Assembly (NCBI GenBank): GCA_946482625.1
Contig: CAMLSH010000231.1
Location: forward strand, 1-6,311
DNA from: an uncultured Opitutaceae bacterium
GTDB taxonomy: Bacteria > Verrucomicrobiota > Verrucomicrobiae > Opitutales > Opitutaceae
Direction: 5' to 3'
Length of the DNA stretch: 6,311 nucleotides
The position numbers and the translations under genes are program-made. Of the stretch, positions 1 through 5,072 are shown piece by piece; the stretch's first letter is position 1, and every line of letters begins with the position of its first letter. The notes beneath the pieces are model-generated. The model worked only from the letters and a program-made list of their open reading frames with translations, made no database searches and was not told the DNA's origin.

Positions 1-663
1 AACGACTGGCTTGAAGTACGCGGGGAGCTCGGCGCCGCTGGCTTCGGTGAGACGATAATCGATCGTCTCGGCGCCTTGAGCCAGGAGCTCGTGGACGGAA
101 GGTGCGGGAACTTCGGCGTCGGAGTCGACGACAGGAGCCGCGGTATCGCCGGGCAATTCAAAGGAACCGGAGAGGGAGGACCGGGAGGTGACGGCGGCGG
201 CGGGAGTGGAGGGAGTGGCCGTGGCGTTTTTGCCGGTTGTCACCAGATCGGTGGCGCAGGTTTCCGAAGCGGTGGGCTCCTCGGAGGCGATCGCAGCCGG
301 ATCGAGCGAGAGGGTCGGTGCCGGCGGTGGTGGCAAGGGAGCGGCCGGGGCGCCCATCAGTGCGAGCAGCGCGGCGAGCTGTTCGGCGGTCAACCGATTG
401 GGCTCGGCCGAGGTTTCGACGGCTGTATCCGAAACCTGGACGGACTTGTCGGCAGATTTGGCGCTGACAGTTTTCTCGGAGCCGCCGGGCGACGATTTGC
501 CGGCGCGTGGACCGTTTTGCTGCGGAGCGGTGGAGCTCTGCGAAAGGACCGAGTCAAACGAGGCGCCTGTGTCGCTGGCGGGCAGATCGTCCGCGAGTGC
601 GGGCGTATCGAGGGAGGGAGCGGGAGGACAGGCGGTGGGAAAAGGAGAAAGAGGAGTGGGCAT
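1..663 (-). CDS. fliK: Flagellar hook-length control protein FliK, N-terminal part (3' end outside window)
   Basis: The frame is open from an ATG at 661-663 to the window edge, giving 221 residues with no stop. The protein starts MPTPLSPFPT and is very rich in Ala, Pro, Ser and Thr. It has a proline run at about residues 109-115 and one more hydrophobic helical stretch, LTAEQLAALLALMG (91-104). This disordered, low-complexity character is what the N-terminal secreted 'ruler' half of FliK looks like. The conserved FliK C-terminal specificity-switch domain would lie past the window edge and cannot be seen. The call therefore rests mainly on position, directly after fliJ and the ylxF-like gene, where fliK is found in Bacillus-type clusters. 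An in-frame stop at 691-693 with no other ATG in between fixes the start. AAGGA lies 13 nt upstream, which is too far to be a convincing ribosome site. FliK is exported through the flagellar type III apparatus and acts with FlhB to stop hook growth. Another Pro/Ala-rich secreted flagellar protein remains possible. Confidence 0.75.
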   Translation of the reverse strand, partial: MPTPLSPFPTACPPAPSLDTPALADDLPASDTGASFDSVLSQSSTAPQQNGPRAGKSSPGGSEKTVSAKSADKSVQVSDTAVETSAEPNRLTAEQLAALLALMGAPAAPLPPPPAPTLSLDPAAIASEEPTASETCATDLVTTGKNATATPSTPAAAVTSRSSLSGSFELPGDTAAPVVDSDAEVPAPSVHELLAQGAETIDYRLTEASGAELPAYFKPVV

Positions 664-741
664 CTGGCATAACCCATCCTTGGGCTGACGTTACCCGCTC
701 CATCCTTGGTACGGGGTGCTGACTGAGAGTTGAGAGAAAGA
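664..741. other. Intergenic spacer before fliK with a 10-bp direct repeat
   Basis: This 78-bp gap separates the MotE/YlxF-like gene from fliK. The plus-strand 10-mer CCATCCTTGG occurs twice, at 674-683 and 700-709, with a start-to-start distance of 26 bp. Read in the direction of transcription the unit is CCAAGGATGG. The downstream copy holds the AAGGA that precedes the fliK ATG by 13 nt. No convincing terminator hairpin, sigma-54 site or sigma-28 site was found by eye. The repeat could be a regulator site or a duplicated leader, or it could be chance. Confidence 0.5.
674..709. repeat. Paired 10-bp direct repeat CCATCCTTGG
   Basis: Two exact copies lie at 674-683 and 700-709, separated by 16 bp. 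The 26-bp start-to-start distance is about 2.5 helical turns, so the copies face nearly opposite sides of the helix. They sit in the leader just upstream of the fliK start. The function is unknown. Confidence 0.55.
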
Positions 742-1356
742 TCAGGGGCTGCCGGCGGTTTTGGTGGATTGGTAGAGCCGGAGTTTTTCGGAGAGATGGG
801 CGGCGCGCTTGGCGACGGTGGGATCGGCGGTGGCTTGTTTGCTCATTTCCTCGAAGAGCGGGCTGACGACGTCGGTCTTCATGAGGGCGAGGAGCTTCAC
901 GACGGTCATGTCGTCCATCTGCTTGAAGATGGTGAGCGTGGCCTTGGGCGAGAGGTTGCTGTAGGTCTCGGCGAGGGTCTTCATGTTGCGCATCTCGTCC
1001 TCCTTGATGGAGACCATCGTATTCGCGATCTCGGCACGGAGCGCTTCGAGCTGCTGGCGCTGCTTGGCGAGCTCCAGGCGCTCGGCAGTGAAACGGCCTT
1101 CGCGGGCGATGAGTTCGTCTTCGCGCTTCTTCAGATTGGCTTTGGCGTCCTTGAGCTCGGCGGCGAGGTTTTCGATTTCAATGGTCCAGAAATCCCACGG
1201 TGGCTCAGGTTTCACGGGCGTGTAGGCTTTCACGCGGCTCTGTTTCGCAGCGGCGATCAGCGGCGCGGCGGCCTGCCAGAACAGACCGAGCGAAGTGCCC
1301 ACGCCGAGGAAGAGACCCAGCACGACGAGGACGATCGGGTTGTTCAGCTTTTTCAT
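742..1356 (-). CDS. MotE/YlxF-like flagellar membrane protein with MgtE-N-like C-terminal domain
   Basis: This is a 204-residue protein. It has an N-terminal membrane anchor at about residues 8-28, after a short basic start (MKKLNNP), so the bulk should lie outside the cytoplasm. A long charged helical or coiled-coil segment follows at about 60-125, rich in Glu, Lys, Arg and Leu. The C-terminal helical domain at about 126-195 has the pattern MKTLAETYSNLSPKATLTIF...MDDMTVVKLLALM...VSPLFEEM. That pattern resembles the superhelical MgtE intracellular N domain, which is related to the FliG repeat fold. Proteins of this build between fliJ and fliK are called YlxF (FlaA locus 22.9 kDa protein) in Bacillus. 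A related protein, MotE of Sinorhizobium, is a periplasmic chaperone for the motor protein MotC. The gene overlaps fliJ by 4 bp (ATGA, 1353-1356), which implies translational coupling. The exact role here is inferred from context; a stator- or export-associated accessory is most likely. A true Mg2+ transporter is excluded because the transport domain is absent. Confidence 0.82.
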   Translation of the reverse strand: MKKLNNPIVLVVLGLFLGVGTSLGLFWQAAAPLIAAAKQSRVKAYTPVKPEPPWDFWTIEIENLAAELKDAKANLKKREDELIAREGRFTAERLELAKQRQQLEALRAEIANTMVSIKEDEMRNMKTLAETYSNLSPKATLTIFKQMDDMTVVKLLALMKTDVVSPLFEEMSKQATADPTVAKRAAHLSEKLRLYQSTKTAGSP

Positions 1357-1811
1357 GAAAGGGTGAAGGCGGCGGTCCGCACGGCCTGCGCGCTGGCGCG
1401 GTCGTCCATGGCGGCCTGATTCTCGCGCTCGAGCTCGAGCTGGTGGGCGGCGCGGGCTTTGTGTTCGAGTTTTTCGATCACGCGGACACCACGGCGGGAC
1501 TCGAGCCAGGCTTGGCGGGCGGACTCCATCTCGCGGCGGGCGGAGTTGAGTTCGGAGGTGAGCGTCGCGATGACGGCGGTCTCGTCTTTAAACGCGGCCA
1601 TGAAGGTGGCTTGATCGGCGGGGCGGAAACGTTCGAGGCGGCCGGAGCGGAGAATCGATTCGAGCTCGGTGACGCGTTCGCGCTGGGCGACGAGGCGTTT
1701 CTCGGCGGCGACACAGGTGTGCACGGCACGGGAGAACTGCTCACGGGCGCGCAGTTCGAGCATGTTGCGGACGGTGGCGACTGACTTGAGGGGAAAGCGG
1801 AATTTCTTCAT
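1353..1811 (-). CDS. fliJ: Flagellar export protein FliJ
   Basis: The protein has 152 residues, the usual size for FliJ (about 145-150). It begins MKKFRFPLKSVATVRNMLEL, which fits the family's N-terminal pattern of a basic start followed by F-x-L-x-x-V and LR-type heptads. The whole chain is predicted to be two long antiparallel charged helices with a break near RFRPADQATF (61-70). The C-terminal helix RVIEKLEHKARAAHQLELER (110-129) matches the conserved FliJ coiled-coil end. FliJ is the central stalk of the export ATPase: it fits into the FliI hexamer, contacts the export gate protein FlhA and helps deliver chaperone-substrate complexes. The ATG overlaps the fliI stop by 4 bp (ATGA, 1808-1811) and the stop overlaps the next start in the same way. 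The assignment relies on coiled-coil build and position, since FliJ sequences diverge strongly. No Shine-Dalgarno sequence precedes the start, which suggests reinitiation after fliI. Confidence 0.92.
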   Translation of the reverse strand: MKKFRFPLKSVATVRNMLELRAREQFSRAVHTCVAAEKRLVAQRERVTELESILRSGRLERFRPADQATFMAAFKDETAVIATLTSELNSARREMESARQAWLESRRGVRVIEKLEHKARAAHQLELERENQAAMDDRASAQAVRTAAFTLS

Positions 1812-3127
1812 GGCACGATTTTTTTGAGGCTGGAGAAGGTCGCGTCACGGGCGACGCGTTCGTGGATCGACTGACGGAGGAAATTTTTAAGCGGCTCGTG
1901 GAGGACGACGGCTTGGTCGAGCGCGGCGTTGGATCCTTTTTGGTAAGCGCCGATGGTGATCAGGTCTTCATTTTTCCGATACGCGGCGAGGTGCTCCCGG
2001 GCGCGGCCGGCGGCGGCAACCTCCTCGGAGGTGCAGACATCGCGCGTGAGACGGCTGATGCTCTCCAGAACGTCGATGGCGGGATAGTGATTGGCGTGGG
2101 CGAGCGCGCGGGAGAGAACGATGTGACCGTCGAGAATACCGCGGACGGCGTCGGCAACGGGCTCGTTCATGTCGTCACCTTCGACGAGCACGGTGTAGAG
2201 CGCGGTGATCGCACCGCTCTCCCCTGCTCCGGAGCGTTCGAGGAGGCGTGGGAGCATCGCAAACACCGAAGGCGTGTAACCGCGGGTCGCGGGCGGTTCA
2301 CCGACGGCGAGGCCGATTTCGCGCTGCGCCATGGCGAAGCGCGTAACCGAGTCCATGAGGAGGAGAACGTTTTTACCCTGATCGCGGTAAGCTTCGGCGA
2401 TGGAGGTCGCTGTATACGCGGCGCGGAGACGGAGTGGCGCGGGTGTGTCGGAGGTCGCGACAACGACGACAGAGCGCGCGAGACCTTCGGGGCCAAGATC
2501 TTTTTCGATGAACTCGCGGACTTCACGGCCACGTTCACCGACCAGCGCGATCACGACGACGTCGGCGTCGGCGCCGCGGGCGATCATGCCCATGAGCGTG
2601 GACTTACCGACGCCCGAACCGGCAAAGAGACCGAGACGCTGCCCCTGGCCGAAAGGAATGAAGGCATCGATCGCGCGCACGCCGGTGACGAAGGGAGACT
2701 TGATACGCTGGCGCCGCAGAGGATGCGGCGGTTTACCAGAGGAAGGATTTGCGCGGCCCGTGGGGATGAGGCCGAGACCGTCGTACGGTTTGCCCAGCGC
2801 ATCGAGGACGCGGCCCATGAGTTGCGGACCGATCTGCGGCATGGGCGGGCGGTCGCAGGCGGCGACTTCGCAACCGGCGTGGAGACCGGCAGTTTCGCCG
2901 AGCGGCATGAGAAGAACCTTCTCGCCGCGGAAACCGACGACTTCGGCGAGGCAGGAAAATTTATCGCGCTCGGAGCGGAGCTGGCAGAGTTCGCCGAGGC
3001 CGACGTTGGGGCCTTCCGACTCGATGATCAGACCGGTGACGCTCGTGACGTGGCCAAGACGGCGCGCGGCAGGCAGACTCCGCACTTGAGAGCGGAGGGC
3101 GTCGATCATGGGAGTGACGGTGTTCAT
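1808..3127 (-). CDS. fliI: Flagellum-specific export ATPase FliI
   Basis: From the ATG at 3125-3127 the protein has 439 residues, the normal FliI length. It has an F1-beta-like N-terminal barrel (about 1-95) and a RecA-like ATPase core. The core shows Walker A GSGVGKST (170-177), the GERGREV loop with catalytic Glu198, Walker B LLLMD (255-259), and DSVTRFAMAQREIGLAVGEP followed by TRGYTPSVFAMLPRLLERSG (259-300), which is diagnostic for FliI/YscN-type ATPases. The helical C-terminal part has the conserved HYPAIDVLESISRL (347-360). It hydrolyses ATP at the cytoplasmic base of the flagellar type III export gate, with FliH as regulator and FliJ as stalk. An upstream in-frame ATG at 3164-3166 would add 13 residues, but it lies inside an inverted-repeat element and its extension is not family-like. 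A third ATG at 3107-3109 is possible. No Shine-Dalgarno sequence is visible before any of the three. The gene ends in a 4-bp overlap with fliJ. Confidence 0.98.
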   Translation of the reverse strand: MNTVTPMIDALRSQVRSLPAARRLGHVTSVTGLIIESEGPNVGLGELCQLRSERDKFSCLAEVVGFRGEKVLLMPLGETAGLHAGCEVAACDRPPMPQIGPQLMGRVLDALGKPYDGLGLIPTGRANPSSGKPPHPLRRQRIKSPFVTGVRAIDAFIPFGQGQRLGLFAGSGVGKSTLMGMIARGADADVVVIALVGERGREVREFIEKDLGPEGLARSVVVVATSDTPAPLRLRAAYTATSIAEAYRDQGKNVLLLMDSVTRFAMAQREIGLAVGEPPATRGYTPSVFAMLPRLLERSGAGESGAITALYTVLVEGDDMNEPVADAVRGILDGHIVLSRALAHANHYPAIDVLESISRLTRDVCTSEEVAAAGRAREHLAAYRKNEDLITIGAYQKGSNAALDQAVVLHEPLKNFLRQSIHERVARDATFSSLKKIVP

Positions 3128-3353
3128 TGGGTCGGAGTTCGGATTTTCGGAAGTTACACAGAGCACACGGAGGTGGCACAGAGGTGGAGAGGATCGAGGG
3201 CGTGCGGTGTTGTGAGAGGAGGCGGCGGTTTGATTTTGAAGAGGGACGAAGACGTCAGGTTGGAACGTGGGGCGGAAAAGTCGTTGTGGTCTCTCGAGTC
3301 TCTGTGAGTTCTCCGTGCGCTCTGTGTAATGAATCGAAAGGTTTGAAATGAAC
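3128..3353. other. 226-bp fliH-fliI spacer, mostly repeat element
   Basis: This is the longest gap inside the operon, about four times the length of the two 57-bp spacers upstream. Its larger part, 3154-3329, is an inverted-repeat element described separately. The 26 bp next to fliI and the 24 bp next to the fliH stop show no recognisable promoter or ribosome site. No small gene with a credible start and ribosome site is seen in it on either strand. The tight order fliH then fliI implies that the insert is transcribed through as part of the operon mRNA. Confidence 0.7.
3154..3329. repeat. MITE/REP-like inverted-repeat element between fliH and fliI
   Basis: The left end TTACACAGAGCACACGGAG (3154-3172) and the reverse complement of the right end (3311-3329, TTACACAGAGCGCACGGAG) agree at 18 of 19 positions. 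Inside them, at the same 4-bp distance, CACAGAG (3177-3183) pairs with CTCTGTG (3300-3306). Just beyond, GAGAG (3187-3191) pairs with CTCTC (3291-3295), with a one-base offset. The arms are therefore about 38 bp each around a core of roughly 100 bp. The left arm also contains two tandem 11-mers, CACGGAGGTGG and CACAGAGGTGG (3166-3187). No transposase gene and no clear target-site duplication are present. Such 'acacagag' palindromes recur between genes in several environmental bacterial genomes. In RNA the arms could fold into a long imperfect hairpin within the operon transcript. Confidence 0.72.
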
Positions 3354-3938
3354 TCAGGCGCTGAGGAGTTCGCGGGAGAGGGCGTCGAGTTTGGACTGGC
3401 GGCGGGCGTCGGTGAGGCCGAAGCGGCTGCGGACCTGGCAGTCGCCGGTTTCGAGCATGGCGTCGGCGGTGAGTTTCAAACCGGGATAGCGGTTCTTCCA
3501 GTCGGCCGGGAGCGTCTCCAGAAGGGCTGCGTCGCGTGGGGAGATGAAGAGCTCCAGGTTTTCGTGTTCAGGATAAAGCTGGCGCAGAGTTTCTTCGCAG
3601 AGGTGGAGAACCTGCTCGGCGGGCGGCTCGTAATCGGCGAGGAGGCGGCGGGCGAGTTCCACGGCGAGGAGCGGAAGGGCGTCGCGGAGTTGCGCGGTGA
3701 TATCGGTATCCAGCGTTGCGAGACGGCGGAAGAGGCCTTCCTGGAGCGATTGGACGTCGGTGCGAAATTCTACGAGCTGCTGACTCGCGAACGAGCGGGC
3801 GGCATCGGAGCCTTCCTGATACGCCTGCGTGCGGATCGCGGCGACCTCGGACTCCGTGTAGAAACGGGCGGAGCGACCAGGGATGGTGGCCGAGGCGAGC
3901 GGGCGGTCGAAGGCGACGAGTTTGTTGTGAACAGCCAT
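3354..3938 (-). CDS. fliH: Flagellar assembly protein FliH (export ATPase regulator)
   Basis: The protein has 194 residues. The N-terminal region (1-30) is variable and ends in RFYTESEVAAI, followed by a helical segment with AYQEGSDAARSF (39-50). This resembles the 'A-x-x-x-G-x-x-x-G' helix region of FliH/YscL, though with few glycines. A long amphipathic helix runs to about 125. The C-terminal domain has ELFISPRDAALLE (129-141) and the diagnostic end GDCQVRSRFGLTDARRQSKLDAL (165-187), equivalent to the conserved 'GG/GD-C-x-(I/V)-x-(T/S)-x-FG-x-(I/V/L)-DA' motif of the FliH/HrpE/YscL family. FliH dimers bind the FliI N-terminus, hold the ATPase in check and anchor it to the C-ring protein FliN. 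The gene follows fliG after a 57-bp spacer and precedes fliI, the usual order. The start is the ATG at 3936-3938. It is preceded by CCCC and an A-rich tract, with no Shine-Dalgarno sequence. Confidence 0.93.
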   Translation of the reverse strand: MAVHNKLVAFDRPLASATIPGRSARFYTESEVAAIRTQAYQEGSDAARSFASQQLVEFRTDVQSLQEGLFRRLATLDTDITAQLRDALPLLAVELARRLLADYEPPAEQVLHLCEETLRQLYPEHENLELFISPRDAALLETLPADWKNRYPGLKLTADAMLETGDCQVRSRFGLTDARRQSKLDALSRELLSA

Positions 3939-3995
3939 GGGGATTTTCGATTCTCGATTTTTGATTTCGGAGGACGGGCGATTTTCCGATTTCGA
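3939..3995. repeat. fliG-fliH spacer with AT-rich 7-bp tandem units
   Basis: The 57-bp spacer contains four consecutive heptamers on the plus strand: GATTTTC (3942-3948), GATTCTC (3949-3955), GATTTTT (3956-3962) and GATTTCG (3963-3969). Two more related units follow at 3980-3993 (GATTTTCC, GATTTC). In the mRNA this reads as GAAAATC-type units just upstream of the fliH start. The tract stands out as AT-rich in a GC-rich region. An A-rich unstructured leader could help translation initiate without a Shine-Dalgarno sequence, but that is inference. Confidence 0.65.
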
Positions 3996-5015
3996 TCAGG
4001 CGACCACGGCGCCGTCGGCGTCGCCGCCGAGGGAGATGGAGCCTTCCTCTTCGAGGCGGCGGACGACCTGGATGATCGCGTCTTGGGCGACTTCGACGTC
4101 CTTGAGGCGGACAGGCCCGAGCATCGAGATTTCGTCGCGGAGACTTTCGGCGGCGCGTTTGGAGATGGAGCCGAAGATCTTTTCCTTGATGGGCTCGCTG
4201 GCGGATTTCATCGAGGTCGCGAGGTTCGCGGAATCGACTTCGCGCAGCACGCGCTGGAGGTCCGCGCTTTGGAGGCGGCCGAGGTCTTCGAAGCTGAACA
4301 TCTTCTTGCGGATCGCGGCGCCGAGGTGCGCGTTGCGCTCTTCGAGGCGGGCGAGGAGATTTTTGGACATTTCCTTGTCGATGCCGTTGAGCAGATCGGC
4401 GACGGCGCGGACGCCTCCAGAACGATGATACGTGGGGCGGACCTTGTTATCGAAATGCTTGCCGAGGTTGCGGACGATCTTGCTGACGAGGTCGAGCGAG
4501 GTGGAGTCGATCGTGCCGAGGCGCTCGACGACTTCTTCGCGGAGGTCGGGGCTGAGGAGGGCAAAAATTTCCGCGGACTTCGCGCCGTCGAGATAGGAGA
4601 GGACGAAGGAGATCGTCTGGGGCTGCTCGTTTTTCACGAGGTTGTAGATCTGGCGGCCTTCCATCTCCGAGATGTCTTTGATGACTTCGACGGCGGTTCC
4701 GGCGGGGCCGAGGCGGCCGATGATGGAGCCGGCTTTGTAGTCGCCGCGCGCGATTTCGAGGGCGCGGCGGGCGTAGTCGAGACCTCCCATGGTGGCGGCG
4801 ATGCTCTCGCCGATGATGGGGGAAAATTCTTCGAGGACCTTCGCACGCGTGGCGTCCGAGATCATCGTGTATTGGGACATCTCGCGGCAGACGAGTTCGA
4901 TGTCGGTGTCGTCGAGGTGGCGCATGATCTCGGCAGCGGGCTCGGGGCCGAGCACGATCAGGAAGATCGCGAGTTTTTGCTGGCGGGAGAGCTTGGTGAA
5001 ATCGGGGTCAACCAT
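3996..5015 (-). CDS. fliG: Flagellar motor switch protein FliG
   Basis: The protein has 339 residues, typical for FliG (about 330-345). The N domain (about 1-100, starting KLSRQQKLAIFLIVLG) binds the FliF tail. The middle domain carries the FliM-binding motif as EQPQ (130-133; usually EHPQ) in KNEQPQTISFVLSYLDG. A Gly-Gly hinge follows at 200-201. The C domain contains KKMFSFEDLGRLQSADLQRVLREVD (from 237) and SKRAAESLRDEISMLGPVRLKDVE (from 285). By-eye alignment to E. coli FliG places the charged torque residues K264, R281, D288, D289 and R297 at K270, R287, D294, E295 and R303, so all charges are kept. FliG forms the rotor ring on the cytoplasmic face of the MS ring, interacts with the stator and reverses rotation when FliM changes state. 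It follows fliF after 57 bp. No Shine-Dalgarno sequence is visible before the ATG at 5013-5015. The C-terminal tail (GGDADGAVVA) is short and non-conserved. Confidence 0.98.
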   Translation of the reverse strand: MVDPDFTKLSRQQKLAIFLIVLGPEPAAEIMRHLDDTDIELVCREMSQYTMISDATRAKVLEEFSPIIGESIAATMGGLDYARRALEIARGDYKAGSIIGRLGPAGTAVEVIKDISEMEGRQIYNLVKNEQPQTISFVLSYLDGAKSAEIFALLSPDLREEVVERLGTIDSTSLDLVSKIVRNLGKHFDNKVRPTYHRSGGVRAVADLLNGIDKEMSKNLLARLEERNAHLGAAIRKKMFSFEDLGRLQSADLQRVLREVDSANLATSMKSASEPIKEKIFGSISKRAAESLRDEISMLGPVRLKDVEVAQDAIIQVVRRLEEEGSISLGGDADGAVVA

Positions 5016-5072
5016 GGCGGGGAAAAGGCGGAAGGACTAAAGGGCGAAGGGATAAACCGGATACGGAGGCGG
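5016..5072. repeat. fliF-fliG spacer with purine-rich short-period tract
   Basis: This 57-bp spacer holds, on the plus strand, units that start AAGG at 5025, 5032, 5040 and 5047 (AAGGCGG, AAGGACT, AAGGGCG, AAGGGAT), a period of 7-8 bp. On the mRNA the tract is pyrimidine-rich, so it cannot act as a Shine-Dalgarno sequence for fliG. No hairpin terminator or promoter was recognised. Confidence 0.5.

Noticed and set aside
76..672. Plus-strand frames of 198 and 166 codons, and a minus-strand 95-codon frame (390-677), in the fliK region
   Set aside because: They are Gly/Arg-, Ala/Ser- or Pro/Arg-rich translations typical of off-frame reading of GC-rich DNA. The minus-strand frame starting at 663 stays open to the window edge and fits FliK in place and composition.
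664..690. Possible sigma-54 type site (TGGCAT... at 666-671)
   Set aside because: It is on the plus strand, facing away from fliK, and it lacks the GC element at the required distance, so the GG-N10-GC core is not met.
730..1419. Plus-strand 229-codon frame opposite the MotE/YlxF-like gene
   Set aside because: It is an antisense shadow. The minus-strand frame has a membrane helix, a coiled coil and ATGA coupling to fliJ, while this one has low-complexity Gly/Glu/Leu composition and no family resemblance.
1862..3307. Long plus-strand open frame of 481 codons opposite fliI
   Set aside because: It lies antisense to an unmistakable FliI with full Walker motifs. Its translation is Gly/Glu/Arg/Asp-rich with no recognisable domain, as expected from the GC-skewed antisense of a real gene. 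It also runs through the inverted-repeat element.
3154..3329. Rho-independent terminator in the fliH-fliI gap
   Set aside because: The pairing arms are far apart (core about 100 bp) and no U-run follows the second arm. The essential fliI, fliJ and fliK genes lie downstream with no visible new promoter.
3942..3993. CRISPR-like array
   Set aside because: The units are only 7 bp with no spacers, so this is a simple tandem repeat and not a CRISPR array.
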